Shown here: piece by piece, positions 34,156 through 41,902 of the stretch
How positions within the stretch are numbered: the first letter of the stretch is position 1
Layout of the letters: every line of letters starts with the position of its first letter
Notes under the pieces: model-generated
What the model saw: the letters and a program-made list of their open reading frames with translations, nothing else
Told to the model about the DNA's origin: nothing
Database searches by the model: none
Made by a program: the position numbers and the translations under genes
NCBI GenBank assembly: GCA_040755725.1
Contig: JBFMAI010000027.1
Span: 1 to 64,000 of the forward strand
Origin: JBFMAI01 sp040755725
Lineage (GTDB): Bacteria > Planctomycetota > Phycisphaerae > UBA1845 > Fen-1342
DNA length: 64,000 nt
Direction of reading: 5' to 3'

Positions 34156-34448
34156 CGTACGCGGGGGCGGGGCCGTTCTCCCCGGCGGTTCAATTCTCCC
34201 CGGCGGTGCTTGTGCGGCGGGCCCTCACCGCATACCGGCTTCAGCACTCCAACCAGTCCGCGTGCGCCGTCGTATCCCGCTTCCACCGCCTGAGTTAGCT
34301 CGCTGCGCCGGGAAGTCCGGGGCAGAAACCGTGGCCACGTGGGCGCCGGGCACGCCGAATGTACTCCCGGCTCGCCGGCCAGTGGGTTCGCCCGCGCGGG
34401 CGGAATCGTCTCTGGCGCGAGCCGACGATGGAAAAGGAGACGGGCATC

Positions 34449-34745
34449 ATGATCATGTCCAACGGCGCGCTGGCGGTGGGCCTTTGCTCCACGTGCAACA
34501 ACAGCCCCACCTGCTACTACCACGCCCGTCGCGGGCCGGCGATCTACTGCGAGATGTTCGATGACTACACCGCCCCCGTGGGCGGGGATGGGCCGCGGTC
34601 ATTCGGCGGCACCGCGCCGGCCGGCCGGGGGGCACGGGACGACCAAGCGCAGTACGCCGGGCTGTGCGTCAACTGCGACCATCGGCACACCTGCGCCCAC
34701 CCGAAACCCGCCGGCGGTGTTTGGCATTGTGAGGATTACGAGTAG
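34449..34745 (+). CDS. small cysteine-rich protein of the redox cluster
   Basis: This 98-aa protein has two similar Cys-rich halves: GLCSTCNNSPTCYYHARRGP...YCEMFD and GLCVNCDHRHTCAHPKPAGG...HCEDYE, that is C-x2-C-x5-C...C-E twice, joined by a Gly-rich linker. Each half could bind zinc or an iron-sulfur cluster. The start at 34449 is preferred over 34428 because AAAAGGAG sits about ten bases before it. Similar small proteins accompany NADH-linked hydrogenase/NuoEF genes in other anaerobes (from memory). It precedes the NuoE-like gene by 63 bases. Confidence 0.7.
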   Translation: MIMSNGALAVGLCSTCNNSPTCYYHARRGPAIYCEMFDDYTAPVGGDGPRSFGGTAPAGRGARDDQAQYAGLCVNCDHRHTCAHPKPAGGVWHCEDYE

Positions 34746-34808
34746 GCGGACGACCCGCGCGATGGGTCGGACCGGCGACGGCCGGTCCGTCGTTCACGGA
34801 GCCATCGA

Positions 34809-35657
34809 ATGCAGACGAAAGAGGTCGAGAGCATCGTCGACAAGCACCGCCAACACGGTGACGGGCTGATCTCGATTCTGGAGGAGATTCAGTCCAAGTA
34901 CAGCTACCTGCCCGCCGAGGCCCTGAAGCTGGTCGCCCAGCGCACGGGGCACTCGCCGGTGGACGTCTACGGCGTGGCCACGTTCTACAAGTCGTTCAGC
35001 CTCAAACCGCGGGGCAAACACCTGTGCTCGGTGTGCCTGGGCACGGCGTGCCACGTCCGCGGCGGGCACATCATCGCCGAGGAGTTTGAACGGCAACTGG
35101 GCGTCAAGGCGGGCGACACGACGTCCGACGGCGAGTTCACGCTCGAGACGGTCGCCTGCCTGGGGGCCTGCGCCCTCGGGCCCATCGTCGTGGTCGACGG
35201 GCACTACTTCTCCAAGGTCAACACGGCCAAAGTCAAGTCGATACTGAAGCGGGCGCGACGGGGCCTGGACCAGGTGGAGGTGACGACGGACCGGCGCATC
35301 TTCCCCGTGTCCGTCAGTTGCCCACGCTGCAACCACACGCTGATGGACCCCGAGCACCCCATCGACAACGCCCCCTCGGTGCGGGTGACCGTGGCGTTTG
35401 AGCGGCAGCACGGCTGGTTGCGGCTGTCGTCGCTGTACGGCAGCCCGGCGATCGAGTCCGAGTACGAGATTCCCCGCGACACCGTGGTGAACTTCTTCTG
35501 CCCGCACTGTCACGCCGAGCTGCGGGGCGCCTCGAACTGCCCCGAGTGCGGGGCGCCGATGGTCGCCATGATCGTCCGCGCCGGGGGCATCGTGCAGATC
35601 TGCGCGCGGCGCGGCTGCAAGGGGCACATGTTGGACCTGAGCGGCGGAGGCTTCTGA
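34809..35657 (+). CDS. nuoE: NuoE/HydC-like [2Fe-2S] subunit with C-terminal zinc-ribbon region
   Basis: The first 155 residues are a thioredoxin-like [2Fe-2S] protein as in NuoE/HydC: EEIQSKYSYLPAEALKLVA, GVATFYKSFSLKPRGKH, and the cluster ligands in CSVCLGTACHVRGG and CLGACALGP. The remaining 120 residues, unusual for the family, carry several C-x2-C pairs (CPRCNHTL, CPHCHAEL, CPECGAPM) and look like one or two zinc ribbons. At 282 aa it is longer than ordinary NuoE. It should dock on the NuoF-like subunit encoded next. Confidence 0.85.
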   Translation: MQTKEVESIVDKHRQHGDGLISILEEIQSKYSYLPAEALKLVAQRTGHSPVDVYGVATFYKSFSLKPRGKHLCSVCLGTACHVRGGHIIAEEFERQLGVKAGDTTSDGEFTLETVACLGACALGPIVVVDGHYFSKVNTAKVKSILKRARRGLDQVEVTTDRRIFPVSVSCPRCNHTLMDPEHPIDNAPSVRVTVAFERQHGWLRLSSLYGSPAIESEYEIPRDTVVNFFCPHCHAELRGASNCPECGAPMVAMIVRAGGIVQICARRGCKGHMLDLSGGGF

Positions 35658-35719
35658 CCGCCGCGTTTCCGAGGGCCGCGCGCGGCACCCGCGTGCGGCC
35701 GGAGCTACAGGTTGGATTC

Positions 35720-37570
35720 ATGCAAAAACTGACTTCCATTGAAGACTTTCACGCTTTGCGGGCCCGGTTGCAGGCGGACCAGAACCGCCACATCCCGACG
35801 ATCGTGATTTCGGCCGGCACGTGCGGCCAGGCCAGCGGCGCCAACGACTTGATTCGCGCGGCCAAGCGCGAACTGCTGGCGCGCGGCCTGACCGACCGGA
35901 TCCACCTGCGCATCACCGGCTGCCACGGTTTCTGCGAGGCGGAACCGTCCATCCTCATCGAGCCGCGCGGGACCTTCTATCCGAAGGTCGGCCCCGCCGA
36001 GATGGTCGGCATCATCGAGGCCGTGGCGCGCGGCGAGGTCGTCGAGAGCCTTCTGTTCGTTGATCCGCACACGGGCGCGCCGGTCGAAAAGCAGTCGGAC
36101 GTCCCCTTCTTCAAGAAGCAGGTGCGGACCATCCTGTCGCGGAACGAGAAGATCGACCCGATCCGTGTCTACGACTACATCGAGAACGACGGGTACGTCG
36201 CGCTGGCCCGCGTCCTGACCCAGGGCGACCCCCACCAGGTGATCGAGGAAGTCAAGGTGTCGGGTCTGCGCGGGCGCGGCGGGGCCGGCTTCCCCACCGG
36301 GTTGAAGTGGGAGCTGCTGTCGAAGCAGCGCAACGGTACCGGCAAGTACCTGGTGTGCAACGGCGACGAGGGCGACCCGGGCGCCTACATGGACCGCAGC
36401 GTCCTGGAAGGCAATCCACACAGCATCATCGAGGGGATGCTGATCGGCGGCTTCGCCACCGGGGCGAACAAGGGCGTCTTCTACGTCCGCAACGAGTACC
36501 CGCTGGCCATCAAGCACCTCACCATCGCCCTGCGGCAGTGTCGTGAGCTGGGCCTGCTGGGAGAGCGCATCCTCGGGACCGACTTCTCCTTCGACATCCA
36601 GCTTGTGCGCGGGGCCGGGGCCTTCGTGTGCGGCGAGGAGACCGCCCTGATTCGCTCCATCGAGGGCAAGATGGGCGAGCCGCGCCAGCGGCCCCCGTTC
36701 CCCATAGAGCGCGGCATCCACGGCAAGCCCACCGCCATCAACAACGTGGAAACGTGGGCCAACATCCCCGTCATCCTGCAGGAAGGCGGCGCGCGCTTCG
36801 CCAAGGTCGGGACCAAGCGCAACACGGGCACCAAGATCTTCAGCCTGGTGGGCAAGATCAAGCACACCGGCCTGGTCGAAGTCCCCATGGGCATCACCAT
36901 CGAGGAGATCGTCAACGACATCGGCGGCGGCCCCGTGGGCCGCGCCCGCATCAAGGCCGTGCAGACCGGCGGCCCCTCCGGCGGCTGCATCCCGGCCAAA
37001 CGCTTCGACCTGCCCATCGACTACGACAGCCTGACCGAGGCCGGGTCGATCATGGGCTCCGGCGGCATGATCGTCATGGACGAGAACACCTGCATGGTCG
37101 ATGTCGCCAAGTACTTCATGAACTTCCTCAAGGGCGAATCGTGCGGCAAGTGCTTCTCGTGCCGCAAGGGCACGCAGCGCATGTACGAGCTCCTGGAGGA
37201 CATCTCCGTAGGCAAGGGCACGCTTGAGCACCTGAGCCTGCTCGAAGAGCTCGCCCTGGTGGTCAAGGACACCTCCATGTGCGGCCTGGGCCAGACGGCC
37301 GCCAACCCGGTCTTGTCCACCCTGCACTATTTCCGGGACGAGTACCTTGAGCACGTCAAGAACAAGCGCTGTCCGGGTGGGGCCTGCAAGGAACTGGTGA
37401 CTTACTGGATCAACGAGAGCTGCGTCGGCTGCGGCGTGTGCTCCAAGCAGTGCCCGCAGGAGGCCATTTCCGGCGGCCCCAAGGAGCGGCACGTCATCGA
37501 CCACGCCAAGTGCATCAAGTGCGGCAACTGCCGGACCGTGTGCCGCTACGAGGCCGTGCAGGTGGTCTGA
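35720..37570 (+). CDS. nuoF: NuoF/HydB-like NADH-binding flavoprotein subunit
   Basis: This 616-aa protein is expected to oxidise or reduce NAD(H) through FMN. An N-terminal thioredoxin-like [2Fe-2S] region has Cys35, Cys68 and Cys72 (SAGTCGQASGA, GCHGFCEAEPS). The NuoF core has GRGGAGFPTGLKW (FMN), DEGDPGAYMDR (NADH) and the N3 cluster ESCGKCFSCRKGT. The C-terminus adds two ferredoxin motifs, CVGCGVCSKQCP and CIKCGNCRTVC. This composition is that of the NAD subunit of electron-bifurcating HydABC-type complexes, not of respiratory complex I. No hydrogenase active-site subunit is encoded nearby. Confidence 0.9.
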   Translation: MQKLTSIEDFHALRARLQADQNRHIPTIVISAGTCGQASGANDLIRAAKRELLARGLTDRIHLRITGCHGFCEAEPSILIEPRGTFYPKVGPAEMVGIIEAVARGEVVESLLFVDPHTGAPVEKQSDVPFFKKQVRTILSRNEKIDPIRVYDYIENDGYVALARVLTQGDPHQVIEEVKVSGLRGRGGAGFPTGLKWELLSKQRNGTGKYLVCNGDEGDPGAYMDRSVLEGNPHSIIEGMLIGGFATGANKGVFYVRNEYPLAIKHLTIALRQCRELGLLGERILGTDFSFDIQLVRGAGAFVCGEETALIRSIEGKMGEPRQRPPFPIERGIHGKPTAINNVETWANIPVILQEGGARFAKVGTKRNTGTKIFSLVGKIKHTGLVEVPMGITIEEIVNDIGGGPVGRARIKAVQTGGPSGGCIPAKRFDLPIDYDSLTEAGSIMGSGGMIVMDENTCMVDVAKYFMNFLKGESCGKCFSCRKGTQRMYELLEDISVGKGTLEHLSLLEELALVVKDTSMCGLGQTAANPVLSTLHYFRDEYLEHVKNKRCPGGACKELVTYWINESCVGCGVCSKQCPQEAISGGPKERHVIDHAKCIKCGNCRTVCRYEAVQVV

Positions 37571-37599
37571 CGCTGCGGATTCAACCCAAAGGTGAGGGC

Positions 37600-38277
37600 A
37601 TGGTCACACTGACGATCAACGGTTTGCCGGTCTCGGTCGAGGACGGGACCACGCTGCTGGAGGCCGCGCGGTTCCTCGGCTTTCCGATTCCGACCCTGTG
37701 TCACATGGAAGGGCTGTCGCCGTACGGGGCCTGCCGCCTGTGCGTGGTCGAGGTCGGCGAGGGCCCCAAGGCCCGGCTGGTGTCGTCCTGCACCTACCCG
37801 GCGCAGGACGGGCTGAAGGTGCGCACGGCGTCGGCCCGCGTGCTGCGGGCCCGCAAGATGATCCTGGAACTGCTGCTCGCGTCCTGCCCCCAGTCCAAGA
37901 TCATCCAGGACCTCGCTTCCGCCCATCAGATCACCCGCCAGCGTTTTCGCCAGGAACACGAGGATTGCATCCTCTGCGGCCTGTGCGTGCGGATGTGCAA
38001 CGAGCAGATGATGGCCGGTGCCATCGGCTTTCGCGGTCGCGGCGAGACCCGCAGTATCGGCACCCCCTTCGACATCAAGTCCGAGCAATGCCGGCTCTGC
38101 GGGGGCTGTATTTACGTCTGCCCCGCCTGCCAGCTCCGCTGCACCTACACGGAGCCGGACAAGGCGATCTGCGGCGGCTGTGCCAACCTCAGTCCGCCGT
38201 GCGTCGAGAAAGACCAGTTTGACGACATGATGTGCTACATGAATCCCTGCGTTGCCTGCGAGATCGTGAAGGACTAG
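37600..38277 (+). CDS. NuoG/HydA N-terminal-like ferredoxin subunit with extra cysteines
   Basis: This 225-aa protein matches only the electron-relay part of NuoG/HydA. A [2Fe-2S] domain (Cys34, Cys45, Cys48, Cys64 in TLCHMEGLSPYGACRLC...SSC) is followed by two [4Fe-4S] motifs, CILCGLCVRMC and CRLCGGCIYVCPAC. The intermediate His/Cys cluster motif normally found in this family is not recognisable. The tail holds more cysteines (CGGCANLSPPC, CYMNPCVAC) and no catalytic H-cluster or molybdopterin domain. It likely passes electrons between the NuoF-like subunit and the next gene's product. Confidence 0.82.
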   Translation: MVTLTINGLPVSVEDGTTLLEAARFLGFPIPTLCHMEGLSPYGACRLCVVEVGEGPKARLVSSCTYPAQDGLKVRTASARVLRARKMILELLLASCPQSKIIQDLASAHQITRQRFRQEHEDCILCGLCVRMCNEQMMAGAIGFRGRGETRSIGTPFDIKSEQCRLCGGCIYVCPACQLRCTYTEPDKAICGGCANLSPPCVEKDQFDDMMCYMNPCVACEIVKD

Positions 38278-38297
38278 CCCACGGAGGTATCGACTCG

Positions 38298-39887
38298 ATG
38301 TCCCTGACATTCTCCCGAGTAAACAGTTCGGCCGCCACGCTGACCAAGAACCGCACCGAGGGCTCGGTCACCCCCAATTCTGGGATGTGCGTGACCTGCG
38401 TGGACGGCTGCATCGGCATGTGCGAGATTGGCAAGTCCGCCTACCGCGGCCACGAAGTCATCTACCCGCAGCCATTCGGCGTGATTACCACGGCGGCCGA
38501 GAAAACCTACCCCGTGGACTACTCGCACTTCAACATCATGGGCACGGCCGTGGGCGCGCACGGCATCGAGGCCGACAGCGACAAGGCGATCTTCCCGGCC
38601 GTCAACCTGGAGGTCGCGTTCGGCCACGACCGCGGCCTCAAGTTCCGCTACCCGTGGGTCATTCCCGGCATCGGCTCGACCAACATCGCCAAGAACAACT
38701 GGGAAGGTCTGGCCATCGGCTCCGCCCTGGCCGGCACCGGTCTGACCATCGGCGAGAACGTCGTCGGCATGGACCCGGAGGCCGTCATCAAGAACGGCCG
38801 CGTCGTGGACACGGTGGACCTGAAGCGGCGGGTCAACCTCTTCAAGGACCACCAGCGCGACGGTTACGGCGCCATCATCTGCCAGGCCAACATTGAAGAC
38901 ACCCGCCTCGGCGTCCAGGAGTACGCCGTCGACAAGTTGGGCGTGCAGTGCGTCGAGCTGAAGTGGGGCCAGGGGGCCAAGGACATCGGCGGCGAAGTCA
39001 AGATCAACAACCTGAAGAAAGCCCAGATGCTCTACGAGCGCGGCTACGTCGTCCTGCCCAACCCCACCGACCCGCACGTCATCAAGGCGTTCGAACGCGG
39101 GGCCTTCAAGGAGTTCGAGCGCCACTCGCGCGTCGGCATGGTCAGCGAGGAGGGCTTCGCCAAACGCGTCGAGGAGCTGCGCAAAGCCGGGGCCAAGTAC
39201 ATCTTCCTCAAGACCGGCGCCTATCGCCCCGCCGATCTGGCCCGCGCCGTCCTGTTCGCCTGCAAGTACAAGCTGGACCTGCTCACCGTGGACGCGGCCG
39301 GCGGCGGCACCGGCATGAGCCCCTGGCGCATGATGAACGAATGGGGCGTGCCGCCCGTCGAGCTACACTCCCTGCTCTATCAGTACTGCCGCCGCATGAC
39401 CGAACGGAACTACAAGGTCCCCGCGATCGCCGTGGCCGGCGGGTTCACGTTCGAGGACCAAATCTTCAAGGGGCTGGCCCTGGGCGCGCCGTACGTCAAG
39501 CTCGTGGGCATGGCCCGTTCGCCGATCGCCGCGGCCATGGTCGGCAAGACCATCGGCCGGGCCATCAGCGAGGGCCAGCTCCCGGTGTACGTGGAGCGCT
39601 TCGGCAACACGATCGACGAGATCTTCGTCACGGCCGGCGAGTTGCGCCGCGAGTTGGGTGACGATGTGTTCGAACGCATCCCCCCGGGCGCCATCGGCTT
39701 GTACACGTATTACGAGCGCCTCGCGCAGGGGCTGCGTCAGCTCATGTGCGGCAGCCGCAAGTTCTCGCTGGAGTACATCACCCGCGACGACCTCGCCGCC
39801 CTGACGCGGGAAGCCGCGGCGATCAGCGGCATCCCGTACATCACCGAGGTCGATCAGGCCCAGGCGCAGGAGATTCTTAACGGTTGA
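38298..39887 (+). CDS. FMN-binding glutamate-synthase-like protein
   Basis: This 529-aa protein matches the FMN/synthase domain of glutamate synthase (GltB), without the glutamine amidotransferase domain. Recognisable parts are GIGSTNIAKNN, VELKWGQGAKDIGGEVK, LLTVDAAGGGTGMSPWRMM, AIAVAGGFTFEDQIFKGLALGA and VKLVGMARSPIAAAMVGKT. In ordinary GltB the last segment continues into a three-Cys [3Fe-4S] motif; that motif is absent here. Instead residues 31-42 carry CVTCVDGCIGMC (C-x2-C-x3-C-x3-C). A good GGAGG precedes the ATG, 20 bases after the ferredoxin gene. It is likely the catalytic partner of the NuoEF-like core; the substrate is unknown. Confidence 0.83.
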   Translation: MSLTFSRVNSSAATLTKNRTEGSVTPNSGMCVTCVDGCIGMCEIGKSAYRGHEVIYPQPFGVITTAAEKTYPVDYSHFNIMGTAVGAHGIEADSDKAIFPAVNLEVAFGHDRGLKFRYPWVIPGIGSTNIAKNNWEGLAIGSALAGTGLTIGENVVGMDPEAVIKNGRVVDTVDLKRRVNLFKDHQRDGYGAIICQANIEDTRLGVQEYAVDKLGVQCVELKWGQGAKDIGGEVKINNLKKAQMLYERGYVVLPNPTDPHVIKAFERGAFKEFERHSRVGMVSEEGFAKRVEELRKAGAKYIFLKTGAYRPADLARAVLFACKYKLDLLTVDAAGGGTGMSPWRMMNEWGVPPVELHSLLYQYCRRMTERNYKVPAIAVAGGFTFEDQIFKGLALGAPYVKLVGMARSPIAAAMVGKTIGRAISEGQLPVYVERFGNTIDEIFVTAGELRRELGDDVFERIPPGAIGLYTYYERLAQGLRQLMCGSRKFSLEYITRDDLAALTREAAAISGIPYITEVDQAQAQEILNG

Positions 39888-39973
39888 AAGCCACACCGCC
39901 CAACCCCTGTGGGCCCCGGGCGGTGCCTCTCTCGATCTCCGTGGACGTGGCGGCCCTTGGCCGGGACCGCTCC

Positions 39974-40030
39974 CTTTCCCCGCGACCGTGGGGAAAGACG
40001 CCCCACCCCTTACGACATGGGGGGTGGGGC
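39974..40030. terminator. two tandem hairpins, probable bidirectional terminator
   Basis: The first stem is CTTTCCCC (39974-39981) with GGGGAAAG (39990-39997). The second is GCCCCACCCC (40000-40009) with GGGGTGGGGC (40021-40030). Both are perfect. They stand between convergent genes, and no T-run follows. Confidence 0.55.
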
Positions 40031-40110
40031 GTGTCTTACCATCGCCCTGGCAGTGGGGTGTTGCGCGCAGCGCCCACCGATCCAGCTCCCCGGGGGCGAG
40101 CGCGTGGCGC

Positions 40111-40173
40111 GGGAGGGCGATCCCGGCGCGCCGGGACTGCCGCGCTGCGGCTCGCCGGGAGGCCCGCCCGCCC
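40111..40173. repeat. inverted copy of dispersed GC-rich palindromic repeat
   Basis: Starts GGGAGGGCGATCCCGGCGCG and includes GCGGCTCGCCGGGAGGC. Read on the minus strand it aligns with the copy at 18626-18676, including the shared GGCAGTCCCGGCGCGCC half. Confidence 0.5.
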
Positions 40174-40203
40174 TTGTGGCGCCGCCGCATTGCGCACGGT
40201 GAT

Positions 40204-40791
40204 TCAGCCTGCCCCGAACTCACACGGCAGGGTCAAGGCGGCGCGCAATCGGCGGAGGTACTCCCGGCGCGGGATCTCGACCGCGCCGAACGTTCGGAGG
40301 TGCGGGGTGGACCATTGCGCGTCGAGCAACACGAAACCACGCTGTTTCAGCCGCTCGACCAGATGGGCCAGCGCGACCTTCGACGCATTGGACACGCGGG
40401 CGAACATCGACTCGCCAAAGAACGCCCCGCCGAGCGCCACGCCGTACAGCCCGCCCACCAGCCGCCCCGCCTGCCAGCTCTCGACGCTGTGGGCGTGCCC
40501 CTGGCGATGTAGCCGCCTGTAGACCGTGCTGATCTCGTCTGAGATCCACGTGCCCTCCGCCCGGTCCGCGCAGGCCGCCAGCACCTCCTCAAAGACCGTA
40601 TCGACCCGCACCTCGAACACCCCGCGGCGCAAAACCTGCCGCAACGAGCGGGCCAAATGGAACGTCTCCAGCGGCAGGATGCAACGCGGGTCCGGCGAGA
40701 ACCAGTAGATCTCCCCATCCTCGTCCGCCATTGGAAACACGCCGCAGCGGTAGGCGTGCAGGACAAGCTCGGGCGTCAGGTTCGGGTCCAT
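40204..40791 (-). CDS. aat: leucyl/phenylalanyl-tRNA--protein transferase
   Basis: This 195-aa enzyme transfers Leu or Phe from tRNA to N-terminal basic residues, feeding proteins to ClpAP through the N-degron pathway. The start MDPNLTPELVLHAYRCGVFP, YWFSPDPRCILPLE, GTWISDEISTVYRRLH, and the block SVESWQAGRLVGGLYGVALGGAFFGESMF are diagnostic. It is a single gene convergent with the GltB-like gene and divergent from the isoprenoid operon. Confidence 0.93.
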   Translation of the reverse strand: MDPNLTPELVLHAYRCGVFPMADEDGEIYWFSPDPRCILPLETFHLARSLRQVLRRGVFEVRVDTVFEEVLAACADRAEGTWISDEISTVYRRLHRQGHAHSVESWQAGRLVGGLYGVALGGAFFGESMFARVSNASKVALAHLVERLKQRGFVLLDAQWSTPHLRTFGAVEIPRREYLRRLRAALTLPCEFGAG

Positions 40792-40895
40792 GGGGCGGCG
40801 AGCGGGCCGCGGCGGGCGGCGAACGGGCACCTTACGACGTGTTCGGCCGGCGCCCGGCCCTTCCGCAGCGGCGTTTGAGACTTTATCCTGTCGGA

Positions 40896-41858
40896 ATGGA
40901 CAGTGTCCAGACAGGCCACCCCGCCGGCGTCACCACGGCCCCCCCGGGGCCCGCGCCGGCGGCCGTCCCGGTCGCGCCCGACTTCGCGGACTGGCTGGAG
41001 CGCGGCCGCGCCGAAGTCGACGCCGCCCTGGCCGTCCACTTCCGAGAGCTCGAAATCCGGATGGGGCCGCACAGCCGCCTGCCCGCCGCCGTACAGTATT
41101 CAGTGACCGTCGGCGGCAAACGGCTGCGGCCATTGCTGGTGCTGGAGAGCTGCCGGGTGTGCGGCGGCCGCCGGGAGGCGGCGCTGCCGGCCGCTTTGGC
41201 TCTCGAGCTGGTCCACACGTTCTCGCTGATTCATGACGACCTGCCGGCCATGGACGACGACGATACCCGGCGTGGGCAGCCGACCAACCACAAGGTGTTT
41301 GGCGAGGGCATGGCCGTGCTCGCGGGAGACTGGCTCGTGACCCACGCGCTGGAGCTCGTGGCCGGGGCGGATGTCTCGGCCGAAACCGCCGCCGCGCTGG
41401 TCCGCACGCTGGCCGGGGGAACGCGAGCGATGATCGAGGGCCAGGGGGCCGACCTGGACGGGGAAAGGCAACCGGCCCGGCGGGAGTTGGTGGAGTACAT
41501 CCACGAGCGCAAGACGGCGGCCCTGCTGGAGACGAGTTGCCGGCTGGGAGCGCTGTGCGCCGGGGCCCCGGAGGAGACGACGACGCGCCTGGCCGCGTAC
41601 GGGCGGCACCTGGGGCTGGCCTTCCAAATCGTCGATGATCTCTTGGATGCGACCGGCTCGGCCGCGGACCTCGGCAAAGACGTGCGCAAGGACGCCGCCG
41701 CCGGCAAACAAACCTACCCGGCCGCGTTCGGCTTGAACGAGAGTCGCCGCCGGGCGGAGGGCCAGGTGGACGCCGCGCTGCGGCAACTGGACTCCTTCGG
41801 CGAGCCCGCCGAGCGGCTGCGCGACCTGGCGCGGTACGTTCTGCGCCGGGACCGCTGA
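40896..41858 (+). CDS. ispA: polyprenyl (farnesyl/geranylgeranyl) diphosphate synthase
   Basis: This 320-aa trans-prenyltransferase makes short-chain prenyl diphosphates from IPP and DMAPP. The first Asp-rich motif is DDLPAMDDDDTRRG (from about Asp114) and the second is QIVDDLLD (about residue 250). GGKRLRPLLVL and FGEGMAVLAGDWL are also typical of the IspA/CrtE group. A Pro/Ala-rich leader of about 28 residues precedes the fold. Chain length cannot be told safely from sequence. It is followed by dxs after 44 bases, so precursor supply and elongation are encoded together. Confidence 0.9.
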   Translation: MDSVQTGHPAGVTTAPPGPAPAAVPVAPDFADWLERGRAEVDAALAVHFRELEIRMGPHSRLPAAVQYSVTVGGKRLRPLLVLESCRVCGGRREAALPAALALELVHTFSLIHDDLPAMDDDDTRRGQPTNHKVFGEGMAVLAGDWLVTHALELVAGADVSAETAAALVRTLAGGTRAMIEGQGADLDGERQPARRELVEYIHERKTAALLETSCRLGALCAGAPEETTTRLAAYGRHLGLAFQIVDDLLDATGSAADLGKDVRKDAAAGKQTYPAAFGLNESRRRAEGQVDAALRQLDSFGEPAERLRDLARYVLRRDR

Positions 41859-41902
41859 GATGCCGATGGCCGACACGCGGTCGCGGCCCAACGAGGAAAC
41901 CG

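Larger units (their letters stand above)
39888..40203. other. convergent intergenic region with tandem hairpins and a palindromic repeat
   Basis: No gene is supported between the GltB-like gene (plus) and aat (minus). The region holds two perfect hairpins back to back (39974-39997 and 40000-40030) and an inverted copy of the dispersed palindromic repeat (40111-40173). Confidence 0.7.

Noticed and set aside
34156..34448. A sigma-54 (-24/-12) promoter for the redox cluster downstream of the NtrC-type regulator
   Set aside because: I searched by eye for TGGC...GC with the correct 10-base spacing and found no convincing match. A 14-base direct repeat (TTCTCCCCGGCGGT, twice near 34172-34206) is the only structure seen.
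35720..37570. Assignment of the NuoEF-like genes to respiratory complex I
   Set aside because: The NuoF-like protein has the extra N- and C-terminal cluster domains of soluble HydB-type proteins, and no membrane Nuo subunit is encoded nearby.
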